Source of the DNA: BRH-c25 sp964619815
Lineage (GTDB): Bacteria > Bacillota > Clostridia > Lutisporales > Lutisporaceae
Assembly (NCBI GenBank): GCA_964619815.1
Contig: CAZUGK010000216.1
Location: 1-5,382, forward strand
Reading direction: 5' to 3'
DNA: 5,382 bases
The stretch's first letter is position 1. Each line of letters begins with the position of its first letter. The notes under the pieces were generated by a model. The model did not search any database. It was not told where the DNA came from and saw only the letters and a program-made list of their open reading frames with translations. A program made the translations under genes and the position numbers. Below are positions 1-5,382 of this stretch, piece by piece.

Positions 1-645
1 TTTATTTATTGTTTCAACCATGTGCACAGGTATTCTTATTGTCCTTGCCTGATCAGCAATAGCCCTTGTTATTGCCTGCCTAATCCACCAAGTAGCATAA
101 GTACTGAATTTGAAGCCCTTTGTATAGTCAAATTTCTCAACTGCCTTAATAAGTCCCAGGTTTCCTTCCTGTATGAGGTCCAAAAACAACATGCCTCTTC
201 CCACATACCTCTTTGCTATGCTGACTACCAGCCTAAGGTTTGCTTCTGTAAGCTTTTTTTTGGCATCAGGATCATTTCTTTTGATTCTATTGGCCAGATC
301 AATTTCTTCCTCAGGGCTCAAAAGAGGTACCTTACCTATTTCCTTGAGATACATTCTGACAGGATCATCTATACTGATACCCTCGGGAACACTTATATCA
401 AGATCCACTTCTTCTTCGGTGTCTTCATCAAGAGGAGGAATATCTATATCAATATCATTTTCCATAGCTCCTACTACATCTATGCCTTTGCTCTCCAAAT
501 ATTCATACAGCTTATCTATCTGTTCCGGATCCATTTCTACTTCTTCAAAAGTATCCATTATTTCCTTATATGTCAGCGATCCATTTTTCTTTCCTTTGTC
601 TACAAGTTCTTTCACGTATGTCATTTTGAGTTCTTCTGTTTTCAA
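1..645 (-). CDS. rpoD: RNA polymerase primary sigma factor (RpoD/SigA), partial: N-terminal 215 residues
   Basis: This is the housekeeping sigma-70 factor, which binds core RNA polymerase and recognises -10/-35 promoters. The reading frame is open from 645 to the window edge, so the gene is cut by the window and not visibly broken. Residues about 5-60 are a charged region 1.1-like segment, followed by an acidic stretch at about 62-82. Region 1.2 is DPVRMYLKEIGKVPLLSPEE (93-112). Region 2 spans about 132-202 and includes the core-binding DLIQEGNLGLIKAVEKFD (155-172) and the -10 recognition helix around FSTYATWWIRQAITRAI (179-195). Region 3 starts at RTIRIPVHM. Regions 3.1-4.2 lie beyond position 1; B. 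subtilis SigA has 371 residues, so a little over half is present. The start is taken as TTG (645-643) because a strong GGGAGGGG lies 5 bases upstream. The next in-frame ATG, codon 8, has no comparable site. It follows dnaG by 23 bp and is surely cotranscribed with it. Confidence 0.96.
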   Translation of the reverse strand, partial: MKTEELKMTYVKELVDKGKKNGSLTYKEIMDTFEEVEMDPEQIDKLYEYLESKGIDVVGAMENDIDIDIPPLDEDTEEEVDLDISVPEGISIDDPVRMYLKEIGKVPLLSPEEEIDLANRIKRNDPDAKKKLTEANLRLVVSIAKRYVGRGMLFLDLIQEGNLGLIKAVEKFDYTKGFKFSTYATWWIRQAITRAIADQARTIRIPVHMVETINK

Positions 646-650
646 TGTTA

Positions 651-659
651 TCCCCTCCC
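651..659 (-). promoter_or_regulatory. Strong ribosome binding site deciding the rpoD TTG start
   Basis: On the minus strand, GGGAGGGGA ends 5 bases before the TTG at 645. It lies wholly in the 23-bp dnaG-rpoD gap and is the strongest Shine-Dalgarno sequence in the window. It supports the weak TTG start over the ATG seven codons further in. Confidence 0.8.
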
Positions 660-668
660 TTCCGGATA

Positions 669-2438
669 TTACCTTTTCTTCTTCTGCAGCTCTTTAATCT
701 CAACAAAAAGTCTATTTGCCTCTTCCGCCTCTCCGGCCTTATACTTTTCTTCCATCTTTTCAATCATTCCTTGAATTCGTCTATCTAATTTCGAGTGTCT
801 AACCTTTTCCACGCTGGATTCTGCCAGGCTGTCTATGTTTGCTTCCGGAAGCTTCTGACTGAAGATACCGGCAACTTTTGATTTTTCGTCGTCGTTTTCA
901 AAGTAGCCTATAATCTCACCTGCCGTTATCTTTTTTCCCTCTCTAGCTGATTTTTGAATAATTTCAGCTATCCTCATATGAATATCATTGGAAAAATCGG
1001 CTGGTTCCAATTGTTCAAAAATATTTTTTGCTTTCTCGAAATAATAAATACATATATTGAGTAGATAAATCTCTGCTATTATTTCACCCTTTTTCAGCTC
1101 CAGTTCTGTTTTTTTACTATTTAATATATTATGTTTATTATTTCCATTTTTATTCTTATCACGAAGCCTGTTAAGCTCCGCATAAAGGGCTGACTCATTT
1201 ACCTGCATAATATTCGAGTATTTTTTGATGTATGCGTCCACTTCGACATTGCTTTCAACATCTTTCATAATTTCGGAAAAACCCTTTGTAAATTTTATTC
1301 TGTCCTGTATGTTATTTATGTCCAAACCCTTTTTTAAATTTTCGAGCTTATATTCAATAAGCGAAACGCTTTTCCTGATTCTTTCTCTGAAGGCGTCCAC
1401 GCCTTCCTTTCTGATGTATTCATCAGGGTCCTTGCCTGACGGCAGGCTAAGCACCTTAACGATGCAGCCTTCCTTCTCCAGTATGGATAATCCTTTCATC
1501 GTAGCAGTTTGTCCTGCTAAATCCGAGTCATAGGAAATTATGATCTCGTTGGAAAATCTCTTTAAAAGCCTTGCCTGGTTTTCGGTAAAGGCTGTCCCCA
1601 ATGAAGCAACGGCATTCTCCACGCCAAACTGATGCAGCGCGATTGCATCCATGTAACCTTCAACAACTATTATATTTTCAAGGTTTTGCACCTTTTTTAC
1701 AAAATTCAGGCCGTATATATTGTAGCCCTTGTTGAATACCGGTGTATCAGGGGAATTCAGATACTTGGGCTTTGAATCATCCATAACTCTTCCCCCGAAG
1801 GCAATAACGTTTCCCTTCAGGTCTATTATGGGAAACATCACTCTATTTCTAAACTTATCGTAGTATCTTTCGCCATCCTTATTCCTGACAATAAGGCCTG
1901 CCTTATACAGCAGTTCGGTGCCAATGCCCTTCCTTTTCATGAAGTCCATGAGGTCATGCCATCTGTCCGGAGCAAATCCCAGACCAAACCGCTTAATAAT
2001 TGTCTCGCTTAGGCCCCTTCTTTTAAGATACTCCATTGCATTAGCATTTTTATTGAGGTTGCTGTAGAAAAACCTGGCAGCCTCAGTGTTTATCTTATAT
2101 AATGATTTTTGAAGCTTTGCCCTTTCAAGCTGCTTTGGATCCTTGTCCTCCTCAAGCTGTACACCGGCTCTCTCTGCCAGCAGCTTAACCGCTTCAACAA
2201 AGTTTATTCTCTCGATTTTCTGTATAAAAGTTATTACGTTACCTCCAACACCGCAGCCGAAACAGTTGAATATCTGCTTTGACGGCGACACGCTGAAGGA
2301 TGGTGTCTTTTCAGAATGAAAGGGGCATAAGGCTCCATAGTTGCCTCCGCTCCTCTTCAAAGTCATGTATTCTGAAATTACATCCACTATATCGTTTTTT
2401 TCTATTATCTCAGAAATCTTATCTTCTGAGAAAAGCAT
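669..2438 (-). CDS. dnaG: DNA primase DnaG
   Basis: DnaG makes the RNA primers for Okazaki fragments and is recruited by the replicative helicase DnaB (DnaC in Bacillus). The protein is 589 residues from ATG 2438, near the usual ~600. The N-terminal CHC2 zinc finger has ligands C38, H41, C59 and C62 (CPFH and CFGC). The RNA polymerase core follows, with DKFRNRVMFPI (194-204) and GRVMDDSKPKYLNSP (216-230). The TOPRIM metal site shows VVEGYMDA (E260, D264), SYDSD (D304, D306) and GKDPDEYI (D337, D339). An Asn/Lys-rich linker at about 427-443 precedes a helical C-terminal region (about 450-589) that should be the helicase-binding domain. A longer reading from GTG 2450 is possible, but AAAGGTGG sits 8 bases before ATG 2438, and the family typically begins with a few residues before an E-D pair, as in MLFSED here. 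All catalytic motifs look intact. It lies 69 bp after yqxD and 23 bp before rpoD. Confidence 0.97.
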   Translation of the reverse strand: MLFSEDKISEIIEKNDIVDVISEYMTLKRSGGNYGALCPFHSEKTPSFSVSPSKQIFNCFGCGVGGNVITFIQKIERINFVEAVKLLAERAGVQLEEDKDPKQLERAKLQKSLYKINTEAARFFYSNLNKNANAMEYLKRRGLSETIIKRFGLGFAPDRWHDLMDFMKRKGIGTELLYKAGLIVRNKDGERYYDKFRNRVMFPIIDLKGNVIAFGGRVMDDSKPKYLNSPDTPVFNKGYNIYGLNFVKKVQNLENIIVVEGYMDAIALHQFGVENAVASLGTAFTENQARLLKRFSNEIIISYDSDLAGQTATMKGLSILEKEGCIVKVLSLPSGKDPDEYIRKEGVDAFRERIRKSVSLIEYKLENLKKGLDINNIQDRIKFTKGFSEIMKDVESNVEVDAYIKKYSNIMQVNESALYAELNRLRDKNKNGNNKHNILNSKKTELELKKGEIIAEIYLLNICIYYFEKAKNIFEQLEPADFSNDIHMRIAEIIQKSAREGKKITAGEIIGYFENDDEKSKVAGIFSQKLPEANIDSLAESSVEKVRHSKLDRRIQGMIEKMEEKYKAGEAEEANRLFVEIKELQKKKR

Positions 2439-2446
2439 TTCTTTTT

Positions 2447-2454
2447 CCACCTTT
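2447..2454 (-). promoter_or_regulatory. Ribosome binding site for dnaG (start-deciding)
   Basis: On the minus strand, AAAGGTGG is followed by 8 bases and then ATG at 2438. It overlaps the alternative GTG start at 2450, which has only a short AAAG directly before it. This makes the GTG an unlikely start. Confidence 0.65.
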
Positions 2455-2504
2455 ATATTTATTAGAGCATTTTTATCGATAATTAATATATTTATTCTCC
2501 ATTT

Positions 2505-2532
2505 ATTTTAAATATCCTTCATGTTTTGTGAA
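2505..2532 (-). promoter_or_regulatory. Candidate sigma-A promoter for dnaG-rpoD inside the yqxD 3' end
   Basis: On the minus strand, TTCACA (2532-2527; 5 of 6 to the -35 consensus) is separated by 16 bp from TAAAAT (2510-2505; 5 of 6 to the -10 consensus). Transcription would start near 2498 and leave about 60 nt of leader before dnaG. The -35 lies in the last codons of yqxD and the -10 begins on its stop codon. AT-rich sequence gives chance matches, so this is a candidate only. Confidence 0.4.
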
Positions 2533-2963
2533 ATTAGAAAGTTCAGTGATTTTTCGAAGCTCTTGTTATCACTGTCAGTGCGTTTTGCAGGACCCTTGGT
2601 CCTTCCGCCGCTTCTTCTGACAACCCCTGCCATATGCCTTTCAAAAAGCAAGCGGTCAATATTCTCTTCATTAAATATCATTCCACTGAAGGATACAGCA
2701 TAAGCTTTCTTACCCAGCACCAAAGCTGCAAGTCCGAAATCTCCCGTAACAACTATATCTCCTTTTGTGACTTTATTAATTATTGCCATATCAACAGCCT
2801 GCGATACATTGTCAACCATTATTTTTTCCATTGCACCGCTGTTGGAATCGCTGCTGTAATGGCATGTACTGTGAAAAAAAACAACACCGACTCCATATCG
2901 GGCTGCTATTTTCTCAATCAAAGTTGTAACAGGACAGGCATCTCCATCTACAAGTATTCTCAT
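2508..2963 (-). CDS. yqxD: YaiI/YqxD family (UPF0178) protein, PIN-like, function unknown
   Basis: This is a 151-residue soluble protein of the family that includes E. coli YaiI and B. subtilis YqxD. The family signatures are present in order: an N-terminal strand and acidic motif ILVDGDACPV (3-12), a central DNVSQAVDMAIINKV (51-65), then GDIVVTGDFGLAALVLGK (68-85), and a basic C-terminal RRSGGRTKGPAKR (116-128). The conserved acidic residues D6, D8, D58, D69 and D75 could form a metal site as in PIN/NYN-type nucleases, but no activity is established that I know of. There is no signal peptide or membrane segment. The start ATG 2963 has a GAGGT site 6 bases upstream. In B. subtilis the homologue also lies directly upstream of dnaG-sigA, which suggests a link to nucleic acid metabolism or simple cotranscription. 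It lies 117 bp after dgt and 69 bp before dnaG. Confidence 0.92.
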   Translation of the reverse strand: MRILVDGDACPVTTLIEKIAARYGVGVVFFHSTCHYSSDSNSGAMEKIMVDNVSQAVDMAIINKVTKGDIVVTGDFGLAALVLGKKAYAVSFSGMIFNEENIDRLLFERHMAGVVRRSGGRTKGPAKRTDSDNKSFEKSLNFLISQNMKDI

Positions 2964-3080
2964 ATTTATACCTCGGTAATTTAGAGAAGATAATTAGAAT
3001 GCCGAAGTAAATTTTATTCGACACACATTTCAAATATCCTTCAAAATATAATAAATATAATTCAATTTTATTGGAAATTT

Positions 3081-4079
3081 CTACACCTGCCATGGAGAAG
3101 GAATGAAAAGCCCGGTGAACCTGTTTATGGCATAACGGTCAGACATACCTGCAATATAATCACATACAAGCCTGTATATATCCGGATTCCCATGCTTTCC
3201 GTAGTCTACGGCGGGTATCTCCTCCGGGTTCTGAACATAGTACTCGTACAGGCTTTTTATTATATTCTGCGCTTTTTTCTCCTCAACCTTAGCTGCTGAG
3301 CCGATATATACGTTATCAAACATGAACTTTCTGAGATCAAGAGTAGCTTTCTTCACATTACTGCTCATCACAATGTCAGAGCTATCCATACTTTCATTAA
3401 TAATGTCATTTATCATTGTATTTATCCTTTGGTTGTGTGTATAGCCAAGGACTTTCATACATTCTTCAGGTATTGAGGAAGTTTCCAGTATACCGCCTCT
3501 CAACGCATCATCAATATCATGGTTAATGTAAGCGATCTTATCGGAAAACCTTACAATCTTGCCTTCCAGCGTTTCCGGCTCCTGACTTCCTGTATGCTTT
3601 AATATGCCGTCCCTGACTTCGTAGGTCAGGTTCAGGCCTTTTCCATCCTCAAGAATATCTACAACCCTGAGGCTTTGTTCATTATGCTTAAAACCCCCGG
3701 GGTGTATTTTGTCCAGTATCTTTTCCCCTGCATGTCCAAAGGGTGTATGTCCCAAGTCGTGTCCGAGAGCTATTGCCTCAGTCAGGTCCTCGTTCAGCCT
3801 GAGAGCTCTTGCTATGGTACGTGCTATCTGAGATACCTCAAGGGTATGGGTAAGTCTTGTCCTGTAATGATCACCTTCCGGAGAAATGAATACCTGGGTC
3901 TTGTGTTTCAGCCTTCTGAAGGCCTTTGAATGCAATATCCTATCCCTGTCCCTTTGATAATCGGTTCTGATATCACATTTCACTATTTCTTCAAGCCGCC
4001 CTTTTGTATTCATACTCAAAGCCGCGAACCTTGAAAGATTCTGTTTTTCCATGCTCTCAGTAATCTCTCTGATCTTCAT
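3081..4079 (-). CDS. dgt: Deoxyguanosinetriphosphate triphosphohydrolase-like protein (HD domain dGTPase)
   Basis: Family members hydrolyse dGTP, or in many bacteria several dNTPs, to the deoxynucleoside and triphosphate in the cytoplasm, which adjusts dNTP pools. The protein is 332 residues from ATG 4079. It carries the N-terminal family signature RDRILHSKAFRRLKHKTQVF (46-65). The HD metal site is H78 (in RTRLTHTLEV), H107-D108 and D180 (in VRFSDKIAYI). In GHDLGHTPFGHAGE, H116 and E119 match by spacing the catalytic residues H126 and E129 of E. coli Dgt. All metal ligands look present, so it should be active; its nucleotide preference cannot be read from sequence. A TTG start at 4100 would add seven residues but has a poor ribosome site, whereas GGGGATGG lies just before ATG 4079. 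It is the first gene of the unit leading to yqxD-dnaG-rpoD and is preceded by a candidate promoter and a 5' hairpin. No terminator is seen after it. Confidence 0.94.
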   Translation of the reverse strand: MKIREITESMEKQNLSRFAALSMNTKGRLEEIVKCDIRTDYQRDRDRILHSKAFRRLKHKTQVFISPEGDHYRTRLTHTLEVSQIARTIARALRLNEDLTEAIALGHDLGHTPFGHAGEKILDKIHPGGFKHNEQSLRVVDILEDGKGLNLTYEVRDGILKHTGSQEPETLEGKIVRFSDKIAYINHDIDDALRGGILETSSIPEECMKVLGYTHNQRINTMINDIINESMDSSDIVMSSNVKKATLDLRKFMFDNVYIGSAAKVEEKKAQNIIKSLYEYYVQNPEEIPAVDYGKHGNPDIYRLVCDYIAGMSDRYAINRFTGLFIPSPWQV

Positions 4080-4100
4080 ATATCCATCCCCATTTTGCAA

Positions 4101-4116
4101 ATCCGCTTGCGCAGAT
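4101..4116 (-). promoter_or_regulatory. GNRA-capped hairpin at the predicted 5' end of the dgt transcript
   Basis: On the minus strand the 16 bases AUCUGC-GCAA-GCGGAU form a 6-bp stem with one G-U pair, closed by a GCAA tetraloop. The first base, A4116, lies about 7 bp after the candidate -10 (4122-4127), so the mRNA may begin with this hairpin. The ribosome site and the start at 4079 lie downstream and stay unpaired. Stem-loops at 5' ends are known to protect some bacterial mRNAs from decay; that role here is inferred. Confidence 0.45.
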
Positions 4117-4121
4117 AAAAT

Positions 4122-4152
4122 AATATAGCATTATTATTTATTTGCATGTAAA
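4122..4152 (-). promoter_or_regulatory. Candidate extended -10 promoter for the dgt operon
   Basis: On the minus strand, TGCTATATT is an extended -10 (TGN followed by TATATT at 4127-4122; 5 of 6). TTTACA (4152-4147) lies 19 bp upstream and is a fair -35 with a long spacer. The predicted start near 4116 gives a leader of about 37 nt before ATG 4079. It lies between the terminator of the upstream regulator gene and dgt, where a promoter is expected. Confidence 0.5.
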
Positions 4153-4204
4153 TGTAATATACAACATAAACTTAAATATTCCTTTTTCTCTGCAAAATTT
4201 TCTC

Positions 4205-4240
4205 AAATAAAAAAGAACTGCATAAAATGCAGTCATTTTT
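4205..4240 (-). terminator. Intrinsic terminator of the ArsR-type regulator gene
   Basis: On the minus strand, ACTGCAT (4233-4227) and ATGCAGT (4223-4217) form a perfect 7-bp stem with a 3-base loop, followed by TCTTTTTTATTT. It begins about 20 bases after the TAA at 4255. An A-run before the stem pairs with the T-run, so it could also work on the other strand. It separates the regulator from the dgt operon. Confidence 0.85.
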
Positions 4241-4254
4241 TATTTGCCTATGTA

Positions 4255-5283
4255 TTAGTCCGCTCCGAAGAAATACTTGTTTATATCTTCTATGACCTTC
4301 TTGAGTTTTTCCTTATCCGCGTAGAAATACTTTATATTTCTTATTTTTTCTTCCTTTACAAAGCCTGCCTGCTTTAGTATATCCAAATGATGAGAAACGG
4401 TAGGAGTTGATATCCCAACCAAATCAGACAGCGCCTTTCCATAATTCTTATTGTTTACCAGTAGTCTGAGAATCTCCATCCTGGACTTATCATCTATGAC
4501 CTTTAATATTGTAGAAAGCTCATCCAGGAGAGCTTCCCTTTTATCTCTCGTTACCCGGCAGTCAAAAACCACATATAGCTTATCCCCTGAGAATATTCTT
4601 ATACATCTTTGAGGAGATACAAAATATGAAGGAATTATATAATATTCCTTGTAGCCTGAAAACAATTTCCTCGGCCTGCCGGATATCTTCTCGAGGACTG
4701 ATTCCACGCTGTCTTTACCTATGAAGCTGTCCATATAGTGTATCCCTGCCTCCATCCTGTCCTTGCAGTGTTCCAGCTTTGCCGCAAAATCATTGTTCAT
4801 TATAGTTCTATAGGTATATACAGTATCGCTTTTTATCTTTTCAGGGTGTTCAAAGAATTCCATGAGCTCACTGTCTTCCACTATCCACTTGATTTTTTCC
4901 TGTATCTTATATCGTTCTTTCTTGTCGGTAAATGCCTTTTTTATCCTTACTTTGTCGATTTCCTCATTTAAAATAAAAAAGTAGAAATCCAAAATGTCCA
5001 GCTTTTCTATATAATCAATAAACCTTGGTATTGAGATAAGCTCTCCGCTTTCCAGGATGAGATTCAGGATATTCATTCCTCCTGCCGGAAACAGCTTAAT
5101 GGTATCCAAAGCTTTCAAGTCTTCTGCCTTAAGCTTTGACATTACTTCCTCCGCCCATTTTATTTCATACTGGTGATGAGCAGCATCAGTGAGTAAATGA
5201 ACTGCACATATTAGCTCTATAACAGGAGAATTAAAAACTTTAATACTTGGCTCATTTGTCTCTCCATAAATTTCCATTGGCAT
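4255..5283 (-). CDS. ArsR/SmtB-type winged-helix transcriptional regulator with long N-terminal region
   Basis: This is a 342-residue cytoplasmic protein whose last ~85 residues form an ArsR-like winged helix-turn-helix. LSTILKVIDDKSRMEILRLL (256-275) begins it, YGKALSDLVG (281-290) and the recognition helix ISTPTVSHHLDILKQAGFV (291-309) follow, and the wing is about 310-322. Typical ArsR proteins are about 100 residues, so about 250 residues precede the DNA-binding domain. This N-terminal region is mixed, charged and aromatic, has no evident membrane span, and I do not recognise its fold. The ELCVCD metal box is absent from the helix before the recognition helix. The four cysteines (C26, C173, C227, C242) are scattered, so classical metal sensing is not supported; a small molecule or protein ligand is possible. 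The start ATG 5283 has AAGGAG 8 bases upstream. The gene has its own candidate promoter and a terminator, so it appears monocistronic. Its targets are unknown: they could be itself or the adjacent dgt operon. Confidence 0.85.
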   Translation of the reverse strand: MPMEIYGETNEPSIKVFNSPVIELICAVHLLTDAAHHQYEIKWAEEVMSKLKAEDLKALDTIKLFPAGGMNILNLILESGELISIPRFIDYIEKLDILDFYFFILNEEIDKVRIKKAFTDKKERYKIQEKIKWIVEDSELMEFFEHPEKIKSDTVYTYRTIMNNDFAAKLEHCKDRMEAGIHYMDSFIGKDSVESVLEKISGRPRKLFSGYKEYYIIPSYFVSPQRCIRIFSGDKLYVVFDCRVTRDKREALLDELSTILKVIDDKSRMEILRLLVNNKNYGKALSDLVGISTPTVSHHLDILKQAGFVKEEKIRNIKYFYADKEKLKKVIEDINKYFFGAD

Positions 5284-5311
5284 TTACAACACTCCTTAAT
5301 TCGACATGTAT

Positions 5312-5327
5312 CTAATGCTTATATTAG
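5312..5327. promoter_or_regulatory. Inverted repeat overlapping the -10 of the regulator gene, candidate operator
   Basis: CTAAT (5312-5316) and ATTAG (5323-5327) are perfect inverted arms around a 6-base spacer. The repeat covers the -10 (5321-5326) and the expected start point of the regulator gene, a position suited to autorepression. Arms this short and AT-rich arise easily by chance, and the binding protein is inferred. Confidence 0.25.
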
Positions 5328-5349
5328 CAATTAATCGCCAGACTTGCAA
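5321..5349 (-). promoter_or_regulatory. Candidate sigma-A promoter of the ArsR-type regulator gene
   Basis: On the minus strand, TTGCAA (5349-5344; 4 of 6) is 17 bp from TAATAT (5326-5321; 4 of 6), which is preceded by TGC as in an extended -10. An AT-rich stretch upstream (about 5351-5368) could act as an UP element. Transcription would start near 5314, giving a leader of about 30 nt with AAGGAG before ATG 5283. Confidence 0.45.
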
Positions 5350-5382
5350 CCTTAAGTTTTAATTAATCTATCCCTGTAATTT

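Noticed and set aside
22..774. A 250-codon plus-strand open frame, and another at 173-697, opposite rpoD and the dnaG 3' end
   Set aside because: Both lie antisense to clearly conserved rpoD/dnaG coding sequence. Their translations are low-complexity (Phe/Ile/Ser-rich), with no recognisable domain or ribosome site, so they are shadows.
2439..2450. GTG start at 2450 for dnaG
   Set aside because: The GTG lies within the AAAGGTGG that serves ATG 2438, and the shorter product matches the usual DnaG N-terminus.
2473..2482. Perfect 10-bp palindrome TTATCGATAA in the yqxD-dnaG gap
   Set aside because: The symmetry does not extend outward, it matches no operator or DnaA box that I know, and such a sequence is common by chance in AT-rich DNA.
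2634..2984. Plus-strand open frames opposite yqxD (2521-2703 and 2634-2984)
   Set aside because: They mirror the conserved yqxD frame on the other strand and show no family similarity that I recognise.
2510..3043. Identical 12-mer AAATATCCTTCA at 2510-2521 and 3032-3043, flanking yqxD
   Set aside because: One 12-base match is expected roughly once by chance in a window of this size, more so at this base composition. The copy at 2510 encodes the end of YqxD and no other hallmark of a mobile insertion is present.
4080..4100. Seven-residue N-terminal extension of the dGTPase from a TTG at 4100
   Set aside because: The TTG has a poor ribosome site and uses a weak start codon, while ATG 4079 has a G-rich Shine-Dalgarno sequence directly before it.
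1..5382. A new defence, mobile or otherwise undescribed multi-gene system
   Set aside because: Every gene except the N-terminal part of the regulator belongs to a well-known family in a familiar core order. No transposase, integrase, repeat array, toxin-antitoxin pair or composition break is visible.

Overview
The window reads as ordinary core chromosome from a low-GC Gram-positive bacterium, most likely a member of the Clostridia. The DNA is clearly AT-rich, Shine-Dalgarno sequences are strong (GGGAGGGG, AAGGAG), and the gene order dGTPase - YqxD/YaiI family protein - primase - primary sigma factor is, to my knowledge, typical of clostridia. B. subtilis keeps the related order yqxD-dnaG-sigA. 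I cannot name a species.

All five genes lie on the minus strand, so transcription runs from high to low coordinates. At 4255-5283 is an ArsR/SmtB-type winged-helix regulator with an unusually long N-terminal region of unknown function. It has a candidate promoter of its own (5321-5349) and a clear intrinsic terminator (about 4205-4240), so it looks monocistronic. A new unit then starts from a candidate extended -10 promoter (4122-4152). It reads an HD-domain dGTPase (3081-4079), a 117-bp AT-rich gap, the YqxD/YaiI family protein (2508-2963), a 69-bp gap, DNA primase dnaG (669-2438), a 23-bp gap and the primary sigma factor rpoD/sigA. The rpoD gene leaves the window at position 1 with only its first 215 codons present. 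A candidate internal promoter at the 3' end of yqxD (2505-2532) could drive dnaG-rpoD separately.

The second unit links dNTP pool control (dGTPase), a conserved PIN-like protein of unknown role, replication priming (DnaG) and general transcription (RpoD). It is a clostridial version of the macromolecular synthesis operon. Three start codons need care: rpoD appears to start at TTG (645), dnaG at ATG 2438 rather than GTG 2450, and dgt at ATG 4079 rather than TTG 4100. These choices follow the ribosome binding sites.

I found no mobile element, CRISPR array, tRNA, rRNA or convincing new multi-gene system. The points most worth a second look are a GNRA-capped hairpin at the predicted 5' end of the dgt mRNA, the internal promoter in yqxD, and the regulator's uncharacterised N-terminal region.
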